64,000 nt of DNA from Sacculina carcini (lineage: Eukaryota; Arthropoda; Thecostraca; Sacculinidae), in NCBI GenBank assembly GCA_916048095.2, contig OU696597.1, forward strand, positions 5,437,627 through 5,501,626. The letters are read 5' to 3'. This document shows positions 42,576 through 53,105 of the stretch, piece by piece. How positions within the stretch are numbered: position 1 is the first letter of the stretch; each line of letters starts with the position of its first letter. The notes beneath the pieces were generated by a model. It did not search any database, had not been told where the DNA came from, and worked only from the letters and a program-made list of their open reading frames with translations. The position numbers were made by a program, and so were the translations under genes.

Positions 42576-45274
42576 TTCTAGAACAGGGGTCACCAAACTT
42601 TTTTCACAGTGGGCCGGATAACTGAAAGAATGACGAGCGCGGGCAGCATAATCATTCTGTTCAATACTTGCAAGCCAGAACGAAAGCTCTGGGAGAAAAG
42701 ACGAAAAACTAAGCTTAGCATTCCATGTTAATCAAAAGACAAAGACAACCAACATTTTATTTACTAAAAAGTTTTCAAAGAAGGCGACGTAAGCAAAAAG
42801 ATACATAAGACCTAGTGTGCACATATCTGAATCTCACAAACTAAACAGCAAAAAAGTGAGATTTGTGAAACTGACGTTTGGCTTTCAAGATATCATCAAT
42901 GTTTGGTTTTGAATTGCTGCATCAAATTAAGAGAATTGCTTTAAAATGTTCATCAGTCAGTCTCATTCGACGTGTTGACTTCACATACTTGAAAAACATT
43001 TTGAAAATGTTTGCTCACAGACATTAGTTGTTCCAAACACTGATGGCATACCAGCGGCAAATTTCTTCAATTTCGGAAACTCAGGATCAGGTAAGCAGCG
43101 GTAAAATTCGACAAGTTTTCCTTCTCTGTGCTTATCTTTCAACAAGTCATTTGCTTGCAAGTCAATGAGCTCCAACTGTAGTTCAACTGGTACTTCATCA
43201 AGGTTACAATCAAACGGATTCTGCAACAGAAGAATGTCACTCTCAGTTCTGTCGAGATCTGAAAATCTCTCCAAAAAATGCTTCTTCAAGTCACGAATAA
43301 TCTTTTTTGGAAAATCGAGGTTGACATCTTCAGCGATTGAAGCGCAAAACTATCTGAAACAGTGAAAATGAGAGAAGTTTTATCCTTCCAGTTGTGCTTC
43401 AAACAATGCCAGCTTTCTCCGGAATCCTTTGATGATTCTGTAGAGATCACAGATGAGGTTATCCTTTCCCTGAAGTTTCAAGTTCAGTTCATTCATGTGG
43501 GATGTGATGTCGACCAAAAAAGACAACTTTGACAGCCAGATAGGATCTGACAGCTGTGGATCGGCTCTATTTTTTTCAGTGAGAAAAACATCTATTTCGC
43601 TTCGGAGCTTGTAAAAACGAAACATGACTTTACCACAGCTGAGCCATCTCACTGCTGTGTAATAAGGCAAGTCACAGAAATCAGAATGAATTTCTTCAAG
43701 AAAAGCCTGGAACTGACGGTGATTGAGTGCATGTCCCCGAATGAAGTTCACAGCAGAAACGACTGGTTTCATTACACAAGAGATATCTAAGGCTTTCCCA
43801 CAGAGTGCTTGCTGATGTATGATGCAGTGTATGAACAGAGCGCCTGGAATTTGAAGATCTTCCAACTGAGTCCTGATCTGCCTCACCAGACCCTTCCTCC
43901 CTCCAGCCATGTTTTACCTCCATCAACTGCAACATCTCGAAGCTGATTCCACTGAAGGTTATAGTCTTGCAAAGTTTTCTGCACTTCCATAAAAATTTAT
44001 TTTCCAGTTGTTGTTCCATGCATGCTGCAAACGGATGCCAACTCTTCTGTTATCTGAAAGTCCAAATTGACACCACGAATGAACACGAGAAGTTGTGACG
44101 TACTCGAGATATCAGTTGACTCATCCAGCGCCAGATAATACCACAAGAAGTTCCTACCTTTCTCACGTGTCTGTAGCTCTATATTCTCTCCGAGTTCTTC
44201 TGTTCTCCGCACAACTGAACTTGTCGAAAGGCTAATACTTCCAAACAAATCGGCTTTCTCAGGACACAAGTCATTTGCTGCTTCCATCATACACGCTTTG
44301 ACGAAGTTGCCATCAGTAAACGGTTTTCCTCGGACTGCCATCTTATGCACTATTTTGTAACTTGTACGAGTGACAGATTAATTTTCAGCAAACTTTCTCG
44401 TGAAGACGTTTCTTTGAGTTTCTAAACCACGTTTCATGGACTCATATTTCTCAGAGCGTAACTTTCCAGAAAACTTTGAATATGTTGATAGATGTTTTGT
44501 TTCATAGTGACGCCTAATATTGTGCTCTTTCAAAACGGCAGCACTTTCGCTACATATCACACAACTAGCTTTCTGGTCCTTTGTTTCCACAAAGAAGTAC
44601 TTTACTCCCCATTCTTCATTGAAAACGCGACACTCGGCGTCCACTTTTCTTTCCTTAGAAGCCATATTGAAGGATGAAGAAAACGGGATATGAAAATGAA
44701 AAAGAAATTGAATTAGAAACATAATTAATACCCTATTGAAACATAAGTAAAGCAGAAGATTCAGGGGTCACTGCACAGTGTGGCAAAAATTCATTGTGAA
44801 CAATTTGCCACACTGCACTGGTGAAGCTACGGCTCACCAAAGGCACATATAAAGCTTATAGGTACATTTAGTAATAGAATATATCACATAATATGGTAAG
44901 GTGAATAACACGTGGCTTCTATAGCATTATTATACTATGTTTGTTACTTTATGACCTCTAATCACACTTGTAGTCCACTTACCTATCACTGTCAAACAAA
45001 GAAATCCTTGTTACATACCTATAAAATGGATGACAGGCAAAAAGAAGTAAATATTACTGGAGCGTCGGACCTGTGTTGACAGCCGGACTCATCTAGGGGT
45101 GGGAAAGATGCGTGTTTGTGTGTGTAGCCATGGGAACCATGGTGACGTGAGAGCGTAGGCGAAGCTACCACGAGCCGAGGAAGGACGTCAGTTCACCGTC
45201 GACGGGCCTGGTGAACTGACGTCGCGGGCCGGATTCGGCCCGCGGGCCGTAGTTTGGTGACCCCTGTTCTAGAA
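42576..45274 (-). mobile_element. hAT-2 DNA transposon (42584-45266), TSD TTCTAGAA
   Basis: A 2683-bp element with CAGGGGTCACCAAACT at the left, whose reverse complement AGTTTGGTGACCCCTG is at the right. 8-bp duplications TTCTAGAA (42576-42583 and 45267-45274) flank it. It sits inside the 5' LTR of Gypsy K. The - strand transposase is broken into several frames. Confidence 0.95.
42981..44665 (-). pseudogene. hAT-2 transposase (GTF2IRD2/ZBED-like), broken
   Basis: The likely start is the ATG at 44665 (Met-Ala-Ser-Lys). A BED-like zinc finger (CVICSES with His pair in HYETKH) lies in the first 70 residues. A stop near 44378 follows. The next frame (43997-44350) has the YLALDESTDIS motif with a catalytic Asp. 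After frameshifts the frame 43380-43910 has an FIHCIIHQQALC insertion-domain motif and HMNELNLKLQG. The frame 42981-43289 ends with the FGTTNVCEQTFS dimerisation signature, followed by a stop. At least three disruptions mean it encodes no active enzyme. The family was co-opted in vertebrates as GTF2IRD2-type domains, but this copy shows no such use. Confidence 0.8.
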
Positions 45275-45317
45275 CATTCGATCCTCTGTACAGATCTAGG
45301 TCAGTTCCAATAGGGTG

Positions 45318-45325
45318 TATATAAG
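45318..45325 (+). promoter_or_regulatory. TATA box of Gypsy K 5' LTR
   Basis: TATATAAG, with a plausible start of transcription about 30 bp downstream in the ACTCGGAGACACTTTC region. AATAAA-type words near 45484 and 49791 could serve as polyadenylation signals. The 3' LTR lacks this TATA segment. Confidence 0.55.
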
Positions 45326-45502
45326 GCGAGGTAGTAAACAACTCGGAGACACTTTCATTTCGTTCACGGTTTTTGTCGTGCCGCTGTGCATAAATATATC
45401 TCCAGACTTCGACCGTCGTTTACCTCCACATGTTCATTGGATTTGTGTAATATTTGGCGTGTTGAGAACTTGAGTGGTGTTCAATAAATCGTCCACCCAA
45501 AC

Positions 45503-46160
45503 ATGGCGCAGACGATCAGTGAATCTGCCTCAAGTGCAGAAACACCAGCGATTTTCGCAAGCACATGTACTGGAAAGTTATCACCGCCAAGCAAATTGGA
45601 CCTCAGCGTTGACCGAGGAGACTCATTCACGATTTGGAGAGATCGGTGGCAAGATTATTATCTTCTATCAGGCCTCGGTAGTCAGCCTTCAGCCACCCAA
45701 ATGTCAGTTCTTCGAACATATCTCAGTGGCGACACACTGCGCGCTGTAAAAAACTTCAATTTGTCGACACAAGACAGCGGAGACGTGCACGCCGTTATAA
45801 AAGCGTTGGCCACATATACCAGGGGACAGATCAACGAAGTGATTGAGCGAAAAAATTTCAACTGCCGTCGTCAACAGCCAGGCGAGGTTTTTGAAGATTT
45901 CCTGTTGGGCCTGAGAGAACTCAGTAATACATGCAATTTTTGCACTTCGTGCAAGGACAGTTTGATTCCAGATCGAATTGTCGTCGGTATACGTGACTCT
46001 GGCACTGTCAAGAAACTTTGCAGAGTGAAAATGCTCGACTATGTGTATAGATATAAGTCGCAGCGAGGAAGCAGCAAATCGCGACATGTCCATTTTGACA
46101 AGCGAGGAGAGTTGCACAGCTCGAGCGAGCGCAGGCCGTCTGACTCACAAACCCAGTAGC
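45503..46160 (+). pseudogene. Gypsy K gag
   Basis: The ATG at 45503 uses the last base of the LTR, so the Gag start overlaps the primer-binding site. The 218-codon frame has a capsid-like region (FTIWRDRWQDYYLLSGL near residue 50, then an FEDFLLGLRELSNTC stretch). It stops at 46157. The nucleocapsid continues in another frame from about 46060, so a frameshift separates capsid from zinc knuckle. Role: particle shell. Confidence 0.75.
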
Positions 46161-46540
46161 CCAAAATCACACCAGGCCCAGCAACAGTGTGGTAGATGCG
46201 GTCGTCAACACACGAGGGAGCAAAAATGTTCCGCATATGGGGCTGAATGTCGTGCATGCGGAAACCATGTACATTTTGCAACAGTGTGCCGATCGCCAAA
46301 GCAGCAGAGGCACAACACCCGCAGCCGAACACCAGTATCTACGGCTGTGATTTCAGCTGTCTCAGCACTCAGCGCTCCTCGCATCACTGTGCTAGTCGAC
46401 GGCAAAGTCAACATCGAGGCGTTACCCTACTCGGGCGCGGACATTTCGGTTGCCGGTCGTGACGTGTAACTTCAGATCGACGATGTCAACAATTTGCTGC
46501 AGAGCTAAGACGAACCTCGGTCGGCCGATGTTTCTCCCTT
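46160..46540 (+). pseudogene. Gypsy K nucleocapsid and protease start
   Basis: Frame 46041-46469 has CGRCGRQH, then CRACGNHVHFATVC, a C-x2-C-x4-H-x4-C knuckle with His in place, followed by the protease start. The active site reads YSGAD where D-T/S-G is expected, so the catalytic Asp is replaced by Tyr. A TAA at 46467 follows. Confidence 0.7.
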
Positions 46541-47780
46541 GCGGGTCATTGGTGTGCTACCCACGAGTGTGACTCTGGGTAACCGAGAAGTTGACATCAA
46601 CTTACACATACTGGAGGGAGTATCTGGCATGTTACTGTCATGGCAGGTATGTCGCGCGTTAAATATCTTGCCACAAAACTATCCCAGTCAAATAGTAAGC
46701 AGCATTGCAAGCACAAAAGCTATGCCTACTAACACAGATCAGACGACAAACGGGGAAAACATCTTTTCTGAGTTTGAAGAGGTCTTCTCAGACAAAGTAC
46801 ACGTCATGCCTGGCGAGATGTTTCGCATCCATCTAGCAGATGACGCCGAGCCTCACAGTATTTCAGCGCCTCGCCGAATCCCACTACCTCTGCGCGAAGG
46901 ATCGAAAGATGAGTTGGACAACCTAACATCTCAAGGTATCATAACAGCTGTGTCACAATCAACCGAGTGGTGTTCCCCAATTGTCACACCAAAGAAATCG
47001 GGAGGTGTACGATTATGTGTGGATCTCACCAAACTTAACCGTTGCGTTCGGCGTGAGGCGTACCAGTCCGACACTCCAGCCGAATGCGTCGCGTCAATCG
47101 TCGGTGACAACGCCAAATCGTTTGCGGTGTTTGATGCGACCAAGGGATACCACCAGTGCCCTCTGGCACCAGAAAGCAGAAAGCTGACAACGTTCATGAC
47201 TCCGTTTGGCCGCTATATGTTTACGCGCGCACCATACGGAATTTCATCGATCTTTGATCATTATAATCGGCGCATGGACGAGTGTTTCGTTTGAATACCA
47301 GGCATGCGTAGGTTGGTAGATGATGTTATCATTTACGGTCGTGACGAGGCAGAGCTTCAAGCATGTGTGCACTTGTTCCTGATACGCTGCCGTGAAAAAC
47401 GTGTCACACTCAATCATGTAAAAGCCCAATACATGGTGAAATAATGTAAATTTGCTGGATTTCTAGTCGGAGAAAATGGATATAAAGTCGATCCTGCTCT
47501 ACACGAGGCTATCGCACGATTTCCATCACCCAAGAACATCAGCGACCTACGATCACTTTTCGGTCTACGCAACCAACTAGGTGCATTTTCAGAAGAACTC
47601 GCCGAACATTTTTGCTCCATTGCGTGGGCTGTTGAGTGCCAAAAATCACTTCCTCTGGGATGAAGCACATGAAGCATTGTTCAAAAATGCACGTGAAGCT
47701 CTCGCATCGTCCAAAACATTGATGTTTTTCAACCCTGAAGCGCCTACGATCCTTCACACCGATGCTAGTTGACTTAACGG
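46539..47780 (+). pseudogene. Gypsy K protease end, RT and RNase H start
   Basis: Open frame 46539-47294 contains the protease C-terminal part, then RT with TEWCSPIVTPKKSGG, RLCVDLTKLN, AVFDATKGYHQC and TPFGRYMFTRAPYGI. A TGA at 47292 precedes the catalytic region RRLVDDVIIY (near 47320), where the Asp pair is kept. A TAA near 47442 and a frameshift near 47580 follow. An HTDAS-like RNase H start appears near 47760, closed by a TGA at 47770. Confidence 0.78.
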
Positions 47781-47790
47781 GCTCGGGTTC

Positions 47791-49440
47791 TTGCTACAGC
47801 AGAGATATAGAGAAGATAAAATGTACATCATTCAATGTGGATCTCGTTTCATCAGTGATACTGAGCAGCGATATGCAGCCATCGAGCTTGAGCTGTTAGC
47901 TGTGTGCTGGGCGTTCAAAAAGTGCAATTTATTCCTCTCTGGACTAAAGCATTTTGAGGTGCACGTCGATCATCGTCCACTCGTGCACATTCTCAACACC
48001 AAATCGGTAGTTGAGCTGGATAACCCTCAACTTCAACTACTCCGTTTGAAATTGGAATGCCTTGGGTTCTTCAAAGCTCATTGGGTGCCGGGAAGGCGTC
48101 ATTTAGCCGCAGACGCACTGTCGCGGAAACCGATTGAACAAGCACCATGTGAGGTGGACGAATGTGCGGACATGCAGCCAATCATAGCATCTATTGTGAG
48201 CTCAGAAGGCATATCGGACAGACAGCTGGAGAAAGTTCGATACGAGACTGTTAAAGACACAGAACTACAAAAGTTGAAGGGTCAAATAAAAACAGGTTTT
48301 CCGGATAGCATCCATGACGTTGACATGTCTATTCGTCGCTACTGGAACGTTCGTGAGAAGCTTTCATTTGACGAAGATTCAATCCTATATGGTCGTCGGT
48401 TGGTTATCCCAACAGCCATGAGAAAAGAAATTCTTCATGAATTACACGCCAGTCACGCAGGCAAGGAGCGAACGAAACAAAGGGCTCGTGCGATTGTGTA
48501 CTGGCCAGGCATTGATGTAGACATCGACAACAGAACCAAGTCTTGTGAACAGTGTCAAAAATACCTGCCAAGCCAAACGAAGGATACCATACTGCATCAC
48601 GACCAGCCAACTTGGCCGTTTGAGTTAATGTCAGTTGAAATTGGGGAATACGGAAACCACAAGTTTGTGGTTGCTGTCGACCATATGTCGGGCTGGCAAT
48701 TTGTGAACGATTTGGGTTCTACGGCCGTGGCGAGACAACTGCTGGACACGTTTCGGACAATTTTCTGCATGGTTGGTGTTCCAACAACAATATATACCGA
48801 CGGTGGTGCACAGTTCACCTCGGGAGATTTCTGCAAGTTTGCCGAGAAGTGGATGTTGCGACATGTACGTTCATCTCCTCATTTTCCCCAATCAAATGGG
48901 AGGGCAGAGGCTGCGGTTATGTCCGCCAAAGCACTGATAAAGAAGTGCTGGAACGTCGACAAGTCCTGTCTCCAAGAAGATGATTGGTGCAAAGGAATTT
49001 TGCAGTTGCGAAACACTCCGGGACCCGACGGCAGATCGCCCGCAGAAATTCTTTACGGCAGACCAGTTCGAGACATGGTTCCCGCTCACAGACGAAATTT
49101 CTGCGTGGAGTGGCAAAAGTGTTACGATGAAGCCGAACGAAAAGCAGCATCTCGGCAACAAAAGCAAGATAAGAGATACAACGCCACGGCCAAAGACCTA
49201 CCAGAACTCTCTGCTGGTGTTCATGTAGCTGTTCAGCACCACGAAACAGGTCTGTGGGAGTGTCATGGAGTGGTGATCGAGACGTTGCCCCTTCGGCGCT
49301 ATCTTATCAAGCTCGACAGCGGACGAGTGGTGACTCACAACCGACGCCACTTGCGACGTCGATATGGGCACGCCGCGCCGCCTGGTGCACACGCAGCTGA
49401 CGCGACTGGGACGGACAATCAGCGTTCGAGAAACAGCTGA
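47791..49440 (+). CDS. Gypsy K RNase H-integrase frame (549 codons, uninterrupted)
   Basis: Residues 1-110 are the RNase H second half (TEQRYAAIELELLAV, VHVDHRPL, HLAADALSRKP). The integrase zinc-binding domain follows at about 205-260 (HELHASHAG...C-x2-C, CEQCQKY). The DDE core comes next, with VEIGEYGNHKF, YTDGGAQFTSGDF (Asp) and FPQSNGRAEAAV (Glu). The first core acid is Glu in VEIG rather than Asp, which is common in this clade. A basic C-terminal tail ends at 49438. It is the best-kept pol segment in the window. The first Met is internal to Pol. Confidence 0.8.
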   Translation: MLQQRYREDKMYIIQCGSRFISDTEQRYAAIELELLAVCWAFKKCNLFLSGLKHFEVHVDHRPLVHILNTKSVVELDNPQLQLLRLKLECLGFFKAHWVPGRRHLAADALSRKPIEQAPCEVDECADMQPIIASIVSSEGISDRQLEKVRYETVKDTELQKLKGQIKTGFPDSIHDVDMSIRRYWNVREKLSFDEDSILYGRRLVIPTAMRKEILHELHASHAGKERTKQRARAIVYWPGIDVDIDNRTKSCEQCQKYLPSQTKDTILHHDQPTWPFELMSVEIGEYGNHKFVVAVDHMSGWQFVNDLGSTAVARQLLDTFRTIFCMVGVPTTIYTDGGAQFTSGDFCKFAEKWMLRHVRSSPHFPQSNGRAEAAVMSAKALIKKCWNVDKSCLQEDDWCKGILQLRNTPGPDGRSPAEILYGRPVRDMVPAHRRNFCVEWQKCYDEAERKAASRQQKQDKRYNATAKDLPELSAGVHVAVQHHETGLWECHGVVIETLPLRRYLIKLDSGRVVTHNRRHLRRRYGHAAPPGAHAADATGTDNQRSRNS

Positions 49441-49528
49441 CAACAGCCTGGTCGCCAACAAGAGATACACCTCCTCCGCTCCACTCGTGCAAGACGTCGC
49501 CCAGAAACATTGATTGAAGCCATCGAAT

Positions 49529-49811
49529 AACTTCGAAATCTTAAGCATAAGTCATAGATGAATAATGTGTCGCTAGATGTCGCAACCAGTGTAGAACGGA
49601 CGATCCCATGACACATGATCCAAGGGGTGGCCTTGCCTTTGGCAGCGAGAAAAAATTGAGCAGTGTGCGTTGGCAGTGTTTGAGTCGTGGTCCATTCCAA
49701 TCGTAGTGACATGTGTATGTTTAATTGTGTACAAATTGTGTTCATTGGATTTGTGCAACATTTGGCGTGCTGTGAACTTGAGTGGTGTTTAATAAATTGT
49801 CCACCCAAACA
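49529..49811 (+). repeat. Gypsy K 3' LTR, internally deleted
   Basis: About 283 bp. The match to the 5' LTR is clear from 49552 to 49735 and 49739 to 49811. The segment equivalent to 42197-45430 (without the hAT about 540 bp) is missing, with a TGTT word at the join in both. It has one copy of the 16-bp unit. The first 20 bases are diverged. Confidence 0.78.
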
Positions 49812-49816
49812 GTTCT

Positions 49817-50211
49817 GCTGACAAATTATTTCAAATACTCACATAATTAAAGCCATATTTGAAAATATTTTTTTTTCAATGAATACAACTTAAACCATCG
49901 AGCCGGGATGCACTTACATTATCTTGGGATATTTATTGATAAATATTTGTTTTTTATACTATCACTGAATTAATTTTGAGATATAACATGTAAGAGGTAC
50001 AAAACATCAATTCAACTAATTTCTATATACTAAAATGCAACATCAGAGGACAATTGTGGCTCATCCTAAGAACCATAAAAAACAAAAAAACTAAAAAAAC
50101 ATGTGTTTTGTAGTTTTTGTAGTTTTTTGTAGTCTTTGTAATTACTGTAGTCTTTGTGTAAATATTTGCAGTGTTTGCACTTTTATACTTTGTGGTTTGA
50201 TGTACATGTTT
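49817..50211. other. AT-rich spacer with a short relic of an element H-like Gag start
   Basis: Mostly AT-rich and non-coding. The last bases (about 50194-50230) match the Gag start region of element H at 61946-61985 in the same orientation, 36 of about 38 positions. A LINE tail is therefore inserted at an old element H-type leader. Confidence 0.45.
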
Positions 50212-50732
50212 ACACCATGAAAACAAAACTACAACAACAACAACAACAACATGTATTTGTTATAGCGCACCGAAGGGCTCGTGCGCGACACGATTATAAA
50301 CACGGTAACAATACAACTAACAGGACAAATGCAAAAGAAGTAAACTTCAAATATGCAATGAAAGACAATAAATATTGAGACAAAATATGGGCAAAACATA
50401 CAAAACAGACGGACATGACGGACAAGACAACACGACTGAAACATAATGACAACACAACGACAACGACAACGACAACGTGCATTTGCTATAGCGCCGGTAA
50501 AAGACAAGCGCGAAAAACGGGAAACATCAATGGAGATAAAACGACAATTGTAAAGAATATGGGAGAAATGAGCAGGTAAAAGAAAGAGAAGTCACAAAAC
50601 AACCAAAATTGGTAAATAGCAAGCACAAGCACAAAGGGCACAGTTCCAAAAATCAAGTGGAATGTTCGAACAATAAAATCGACAGAGAATTATTACAGAG
50701 AACATTCACAATAGAATAAATAAAGCAGCAAG
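50212..50732 (-). repeat. 521-bp direct repeat U1 (LINE 3' tail and junction)
   Basis: Same sequence and length as 53106-53626. On the - strand it is LINE 3' UTR ending in two tail signatures: a GCGCTATAGCAAATGC motif with a (GTTGTC)n-like run (around 50460-50495), and a GCGCTATAACAAATAC motif with a (GTT)n run (50227-50265). It then includes about 15 bp of the target sequence. Confidence 0.9.
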
Positions 50733-50997
50733 TGTAGTGTCGGAGCGATGGCGAGCGAATCTGAGATGTGGCTTGACTCACACGTATATTAAAACACAGA
50801 CAAGTTAACTCAACGAGACCTACACCTAGACTGATTTGACTCTATAGCCTGACCCCGATTGTACCTTGCTGTCATACGTGCCTTCCTCTGATTGGTCCAT
50901 TTCACAATCGTACGATACACGTCACAACATCGCGATACACGTCGCGCCATCTTTACAATCGCAATACAGTAAACCGCACATGATACAAGACACTACA
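50733..50997 (-). repeat. Gypsy I 3' LTR
   Basis: 265 bp, TGTAGTGTCGG...CACTACA in + orientation, identical to 52831-53095. Confidence 0.93.
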
Positions 50998-51004
50998 TAC
51001 CCCC

Positions 51005-52772
51005 TCACTTAAAATAATACACACCATCAGAAAGATAAGCGGGGTTTCGTCGATAGTAACATGTTCTTTGGCAGCGACGCCGCCAATCTTCACCGATGCC
51101 GGGATCACAGCCGCAGTAGCACTGAGCTGTCTGATGTCGACCGTCGGTGCCGTCGCACGTGGTGGTGAGGAATCGTCGAGGTCGATATCTACGGCAGCTA
51201 CATCGCCTGGTTCGCGAACGGCAAATTATCGGAATATCTCCGGAACGTCGGAAGCCGGAGCCCACCGGCTTGCAGACCGCGCCTCGCCGACTTGGCCGCT
51301 GCAGACCTGCAGACATGCCGATGTTGCGCACTGTGGATCTGACCGGATCACAGCCTGACACTGTTGTGTCCTCGTCACAGTCGCTGTCGTGTCGCTGTCG
51401 TGCCGTCACTGTAGCTGTCGTGACTTCTCTCTGCTCCCCCTTCTCAGACAAAACAGCGACTGTTGTACGCTGTCGTGCGCTTGCGGAGAATGACAGTTTA
51501 CGCAGAGGATGCGCTGTCGGTGCGTCGTTTTGCTTCAATCTGGTTTTGTGGCAATACCTTTCATTTGGTAGTAAAGCTGCGACTTCTTTTGGTTCGGTTA
51601 CTATTTCCAACAACTGTCCTTTTCCGGGTTGAATCGTAACTCCAAGTTTCGCCAACGTGGAGAAGCCCAATATACCTTCTGAATATCTGGTATCGATTAT
51701 GAAAAAATCAGCCATAGTCGTGCTATCACCCACAGTGACTGATACAGGTAGCGTTCCGACGACTTTCAGCGGGTGTCGGCCAATGCCGAAAAGCTGAGTG
51801 TCAGACGCTGTTACCGCTGAGCCTCTGAAAAGCTTCCTTGCTAGCGGTAAACTCATGACAGAGACACTAGCACCAGTGTCTACCTGAAGTTCGATGTCTG
51901 CTGACTGGCCTGACTCGACTGTGACTCTTGCGTTGCATGTCAATCTTTTGTCTTGTGCATCTGCGCAGGACAGAATGGTGACCTCTTTGACCGGTTTGAA
52001 TCTGGTTGCCACACTCGTCCTTTCCTTTGATCTGCACACAACGGCCCAGTGCCCACGCCGACCGCACGCATTACATTTTGCATTACGAGCCGTACAATAT
52101 TCAGCTCTGGGTGAGCCGTGCGAACAGCCGCAGTATGTACACTGGCTATCTGTCACACCACCGTCACGCTGTTTGCATTTACAGGACATTCTTGTGACAT
52201 TCACAGTGGCCGCGTCGGGTTCTTTACTGAAGCTCATTAAAGCCGAATGCCTGCGCGAAGTCTCGTACGCTTCTGCCAGATCCAGCAGGGAGTCCAGTGT
52301 GAGTTTTGCGTCCTGTAAAAATCGTTCGCGGAGTCTAGGGTGCACCGTATGTTCTACAACCTGGTCTCTTATCATCTCATCCTGCAGTTGACCGAACTGA
52401 CAATTCGCCGACAAGCTGCGTAATGAAGAAACGTACTCTGCAGTAGTTTCATTCTGGGTCTGCGTTCTTTGTCTGAAGTTGAACCGTTCTGAAATTACGT
52501 TCAGCTTAGGTGAATAAAATTCGCCCATTTGACGTAGGACTTTTTTGTAATCGTCTTCGCCTTCCCTCTTAGGAGAGTCTGGAAGGGAGAGAAAAACTCG
52601 CTGCGCCTCAGCTCCAACACAGTGAAGCAAAATCGCCTTGCGCCGGGACACGGAAAAACTTTCGCCGTTGATGGCCGTTAGATAGTTTTCGAACGTAAAC
52701 TTCCACTCAGTCCAGGGGATGAGAGGCTTTCCCGGGCGCGAAAGAAAAGTGGGAGGTGCTGCGACACCATCC
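51005..52772 (-). CDS. Gypsy I Gag-protease frame with an out-of-frame pol tail
   Basis: The start at 52772 (Met-Asp-Gly-Val) is chosen from the match to the Gag start of Gypsy B. The open frame extends upstream to 52879 inside the LTR but that is leader. It has a capsid with WTEWKFTFENYL, YVSSLRSLSANC and RDQVVEHTVHPRLRERF; a nucleocapsid CTYCG plus knuckle CNACGRRGHWAVVC; and a protease with the intact VDTGASVSVMSL site. At about the RT start (PLRKLSF) the sequence jumps to DNA from near the end of pol, read in a wrong frame, Arg/Cys-rich to the stop. The protein could be a working Gag-protease with a nonsense tail. Copying would need enzymes from a complete relative. Confidence 0.82.
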
Positions 52773-52830
52773 ATACTGATATTTGTAAATAGACAAATTA
52801 TCAATACTGAAACTGACCTCGTCGCCAAAT

Positions 52831-53095
52831 TGTAGTGTCGGAGCGATGGCGAGCGAATCTGAGATGTGGCTTGACTCACACGTATATTAAAACACAGACA
52901 AGTTAACTCAACGAGACCTACACCTAGACTGATTTGACTCTATAGCCTGACCCCGATTGTACCTTGCTGTCATACGTGCCTTCCTCTGATTGGTCCATTT
53001 CACAATCGTACGATACACGTCACAACATCGCGATACACGTCGCGCCATCTTTACAATCGCAATACAGTAAACCGCACATGATACAAGACACTACA
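52831..53095 (-). repeat. Gypsy I 5' LTR
   Basis: 265 bp, identical to 50733-50997. Ten bases (TACAACAACA) separate its right end from repeat U2. Confidence 0.93.
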
Positions 53096-53105
53096 TACAA
53101 CAACA

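Larger units (their letters stand above)
41598..45503 (+). repeat. Gypsy K 5' LTR (about 1.2 kb without its hAT insertion)
   Basis: Starts TGTAGTGATATT after the TSD and ends CACCCAAACA before the primer-binding site. Both ends of the 3' LTR match it (41616-42195 apart from the array; 45431-45503). The middle, including the promoter, has no counterpart in the 3' LTR. Confidence 0.82.
41593..49816 (+). mobile_element. Gypsy K (41598-49811), TSD GTTCT
   Basis: A + strand Gypsy element flanked by GTTCT (41593-41597 and 49812-49816). The 5' LTR (41598-45503) contains a 16-bp tandem array and a hAT element. The 3' LTR (about 49529-49811) is much shorter. The primer-binding site TGGCGCAGACGATC starts at 45504, overlapping the Gag start. 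gag, protease, RT, RNase H and integrase follow. RNase H and integrase share one long open frame. gag-RT have frameshifts and stops. Confidence 0.88.
50733..53095 (-). mobile_element. Gypsy I, internally deleted, with identical LTRs
   Basis: 2363 bp. The LTRs 50733-50997 and 52831-53095 (265 bp each) read identical base for base. On the - strand the 5' LTR is followed by ATTTGGCGACGAGG (primer-binding-site-like), then gag and protease. RT, RNase H and most of integrase are absent. The usual 4-6-bp TSD is not present: left flank GCAAG, right flank TACAA. Related to Gypsy B by Gag and protease. Confidence 0.9.

Noticed and set aside
50229..50507. 92-codon frame, repeated at 53123-53401
   Set aside because: Same peptide only because U1 and U2 are a DNA duplication. 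It is low-complexity Cys/Val/Ile sequence over LINE tails.
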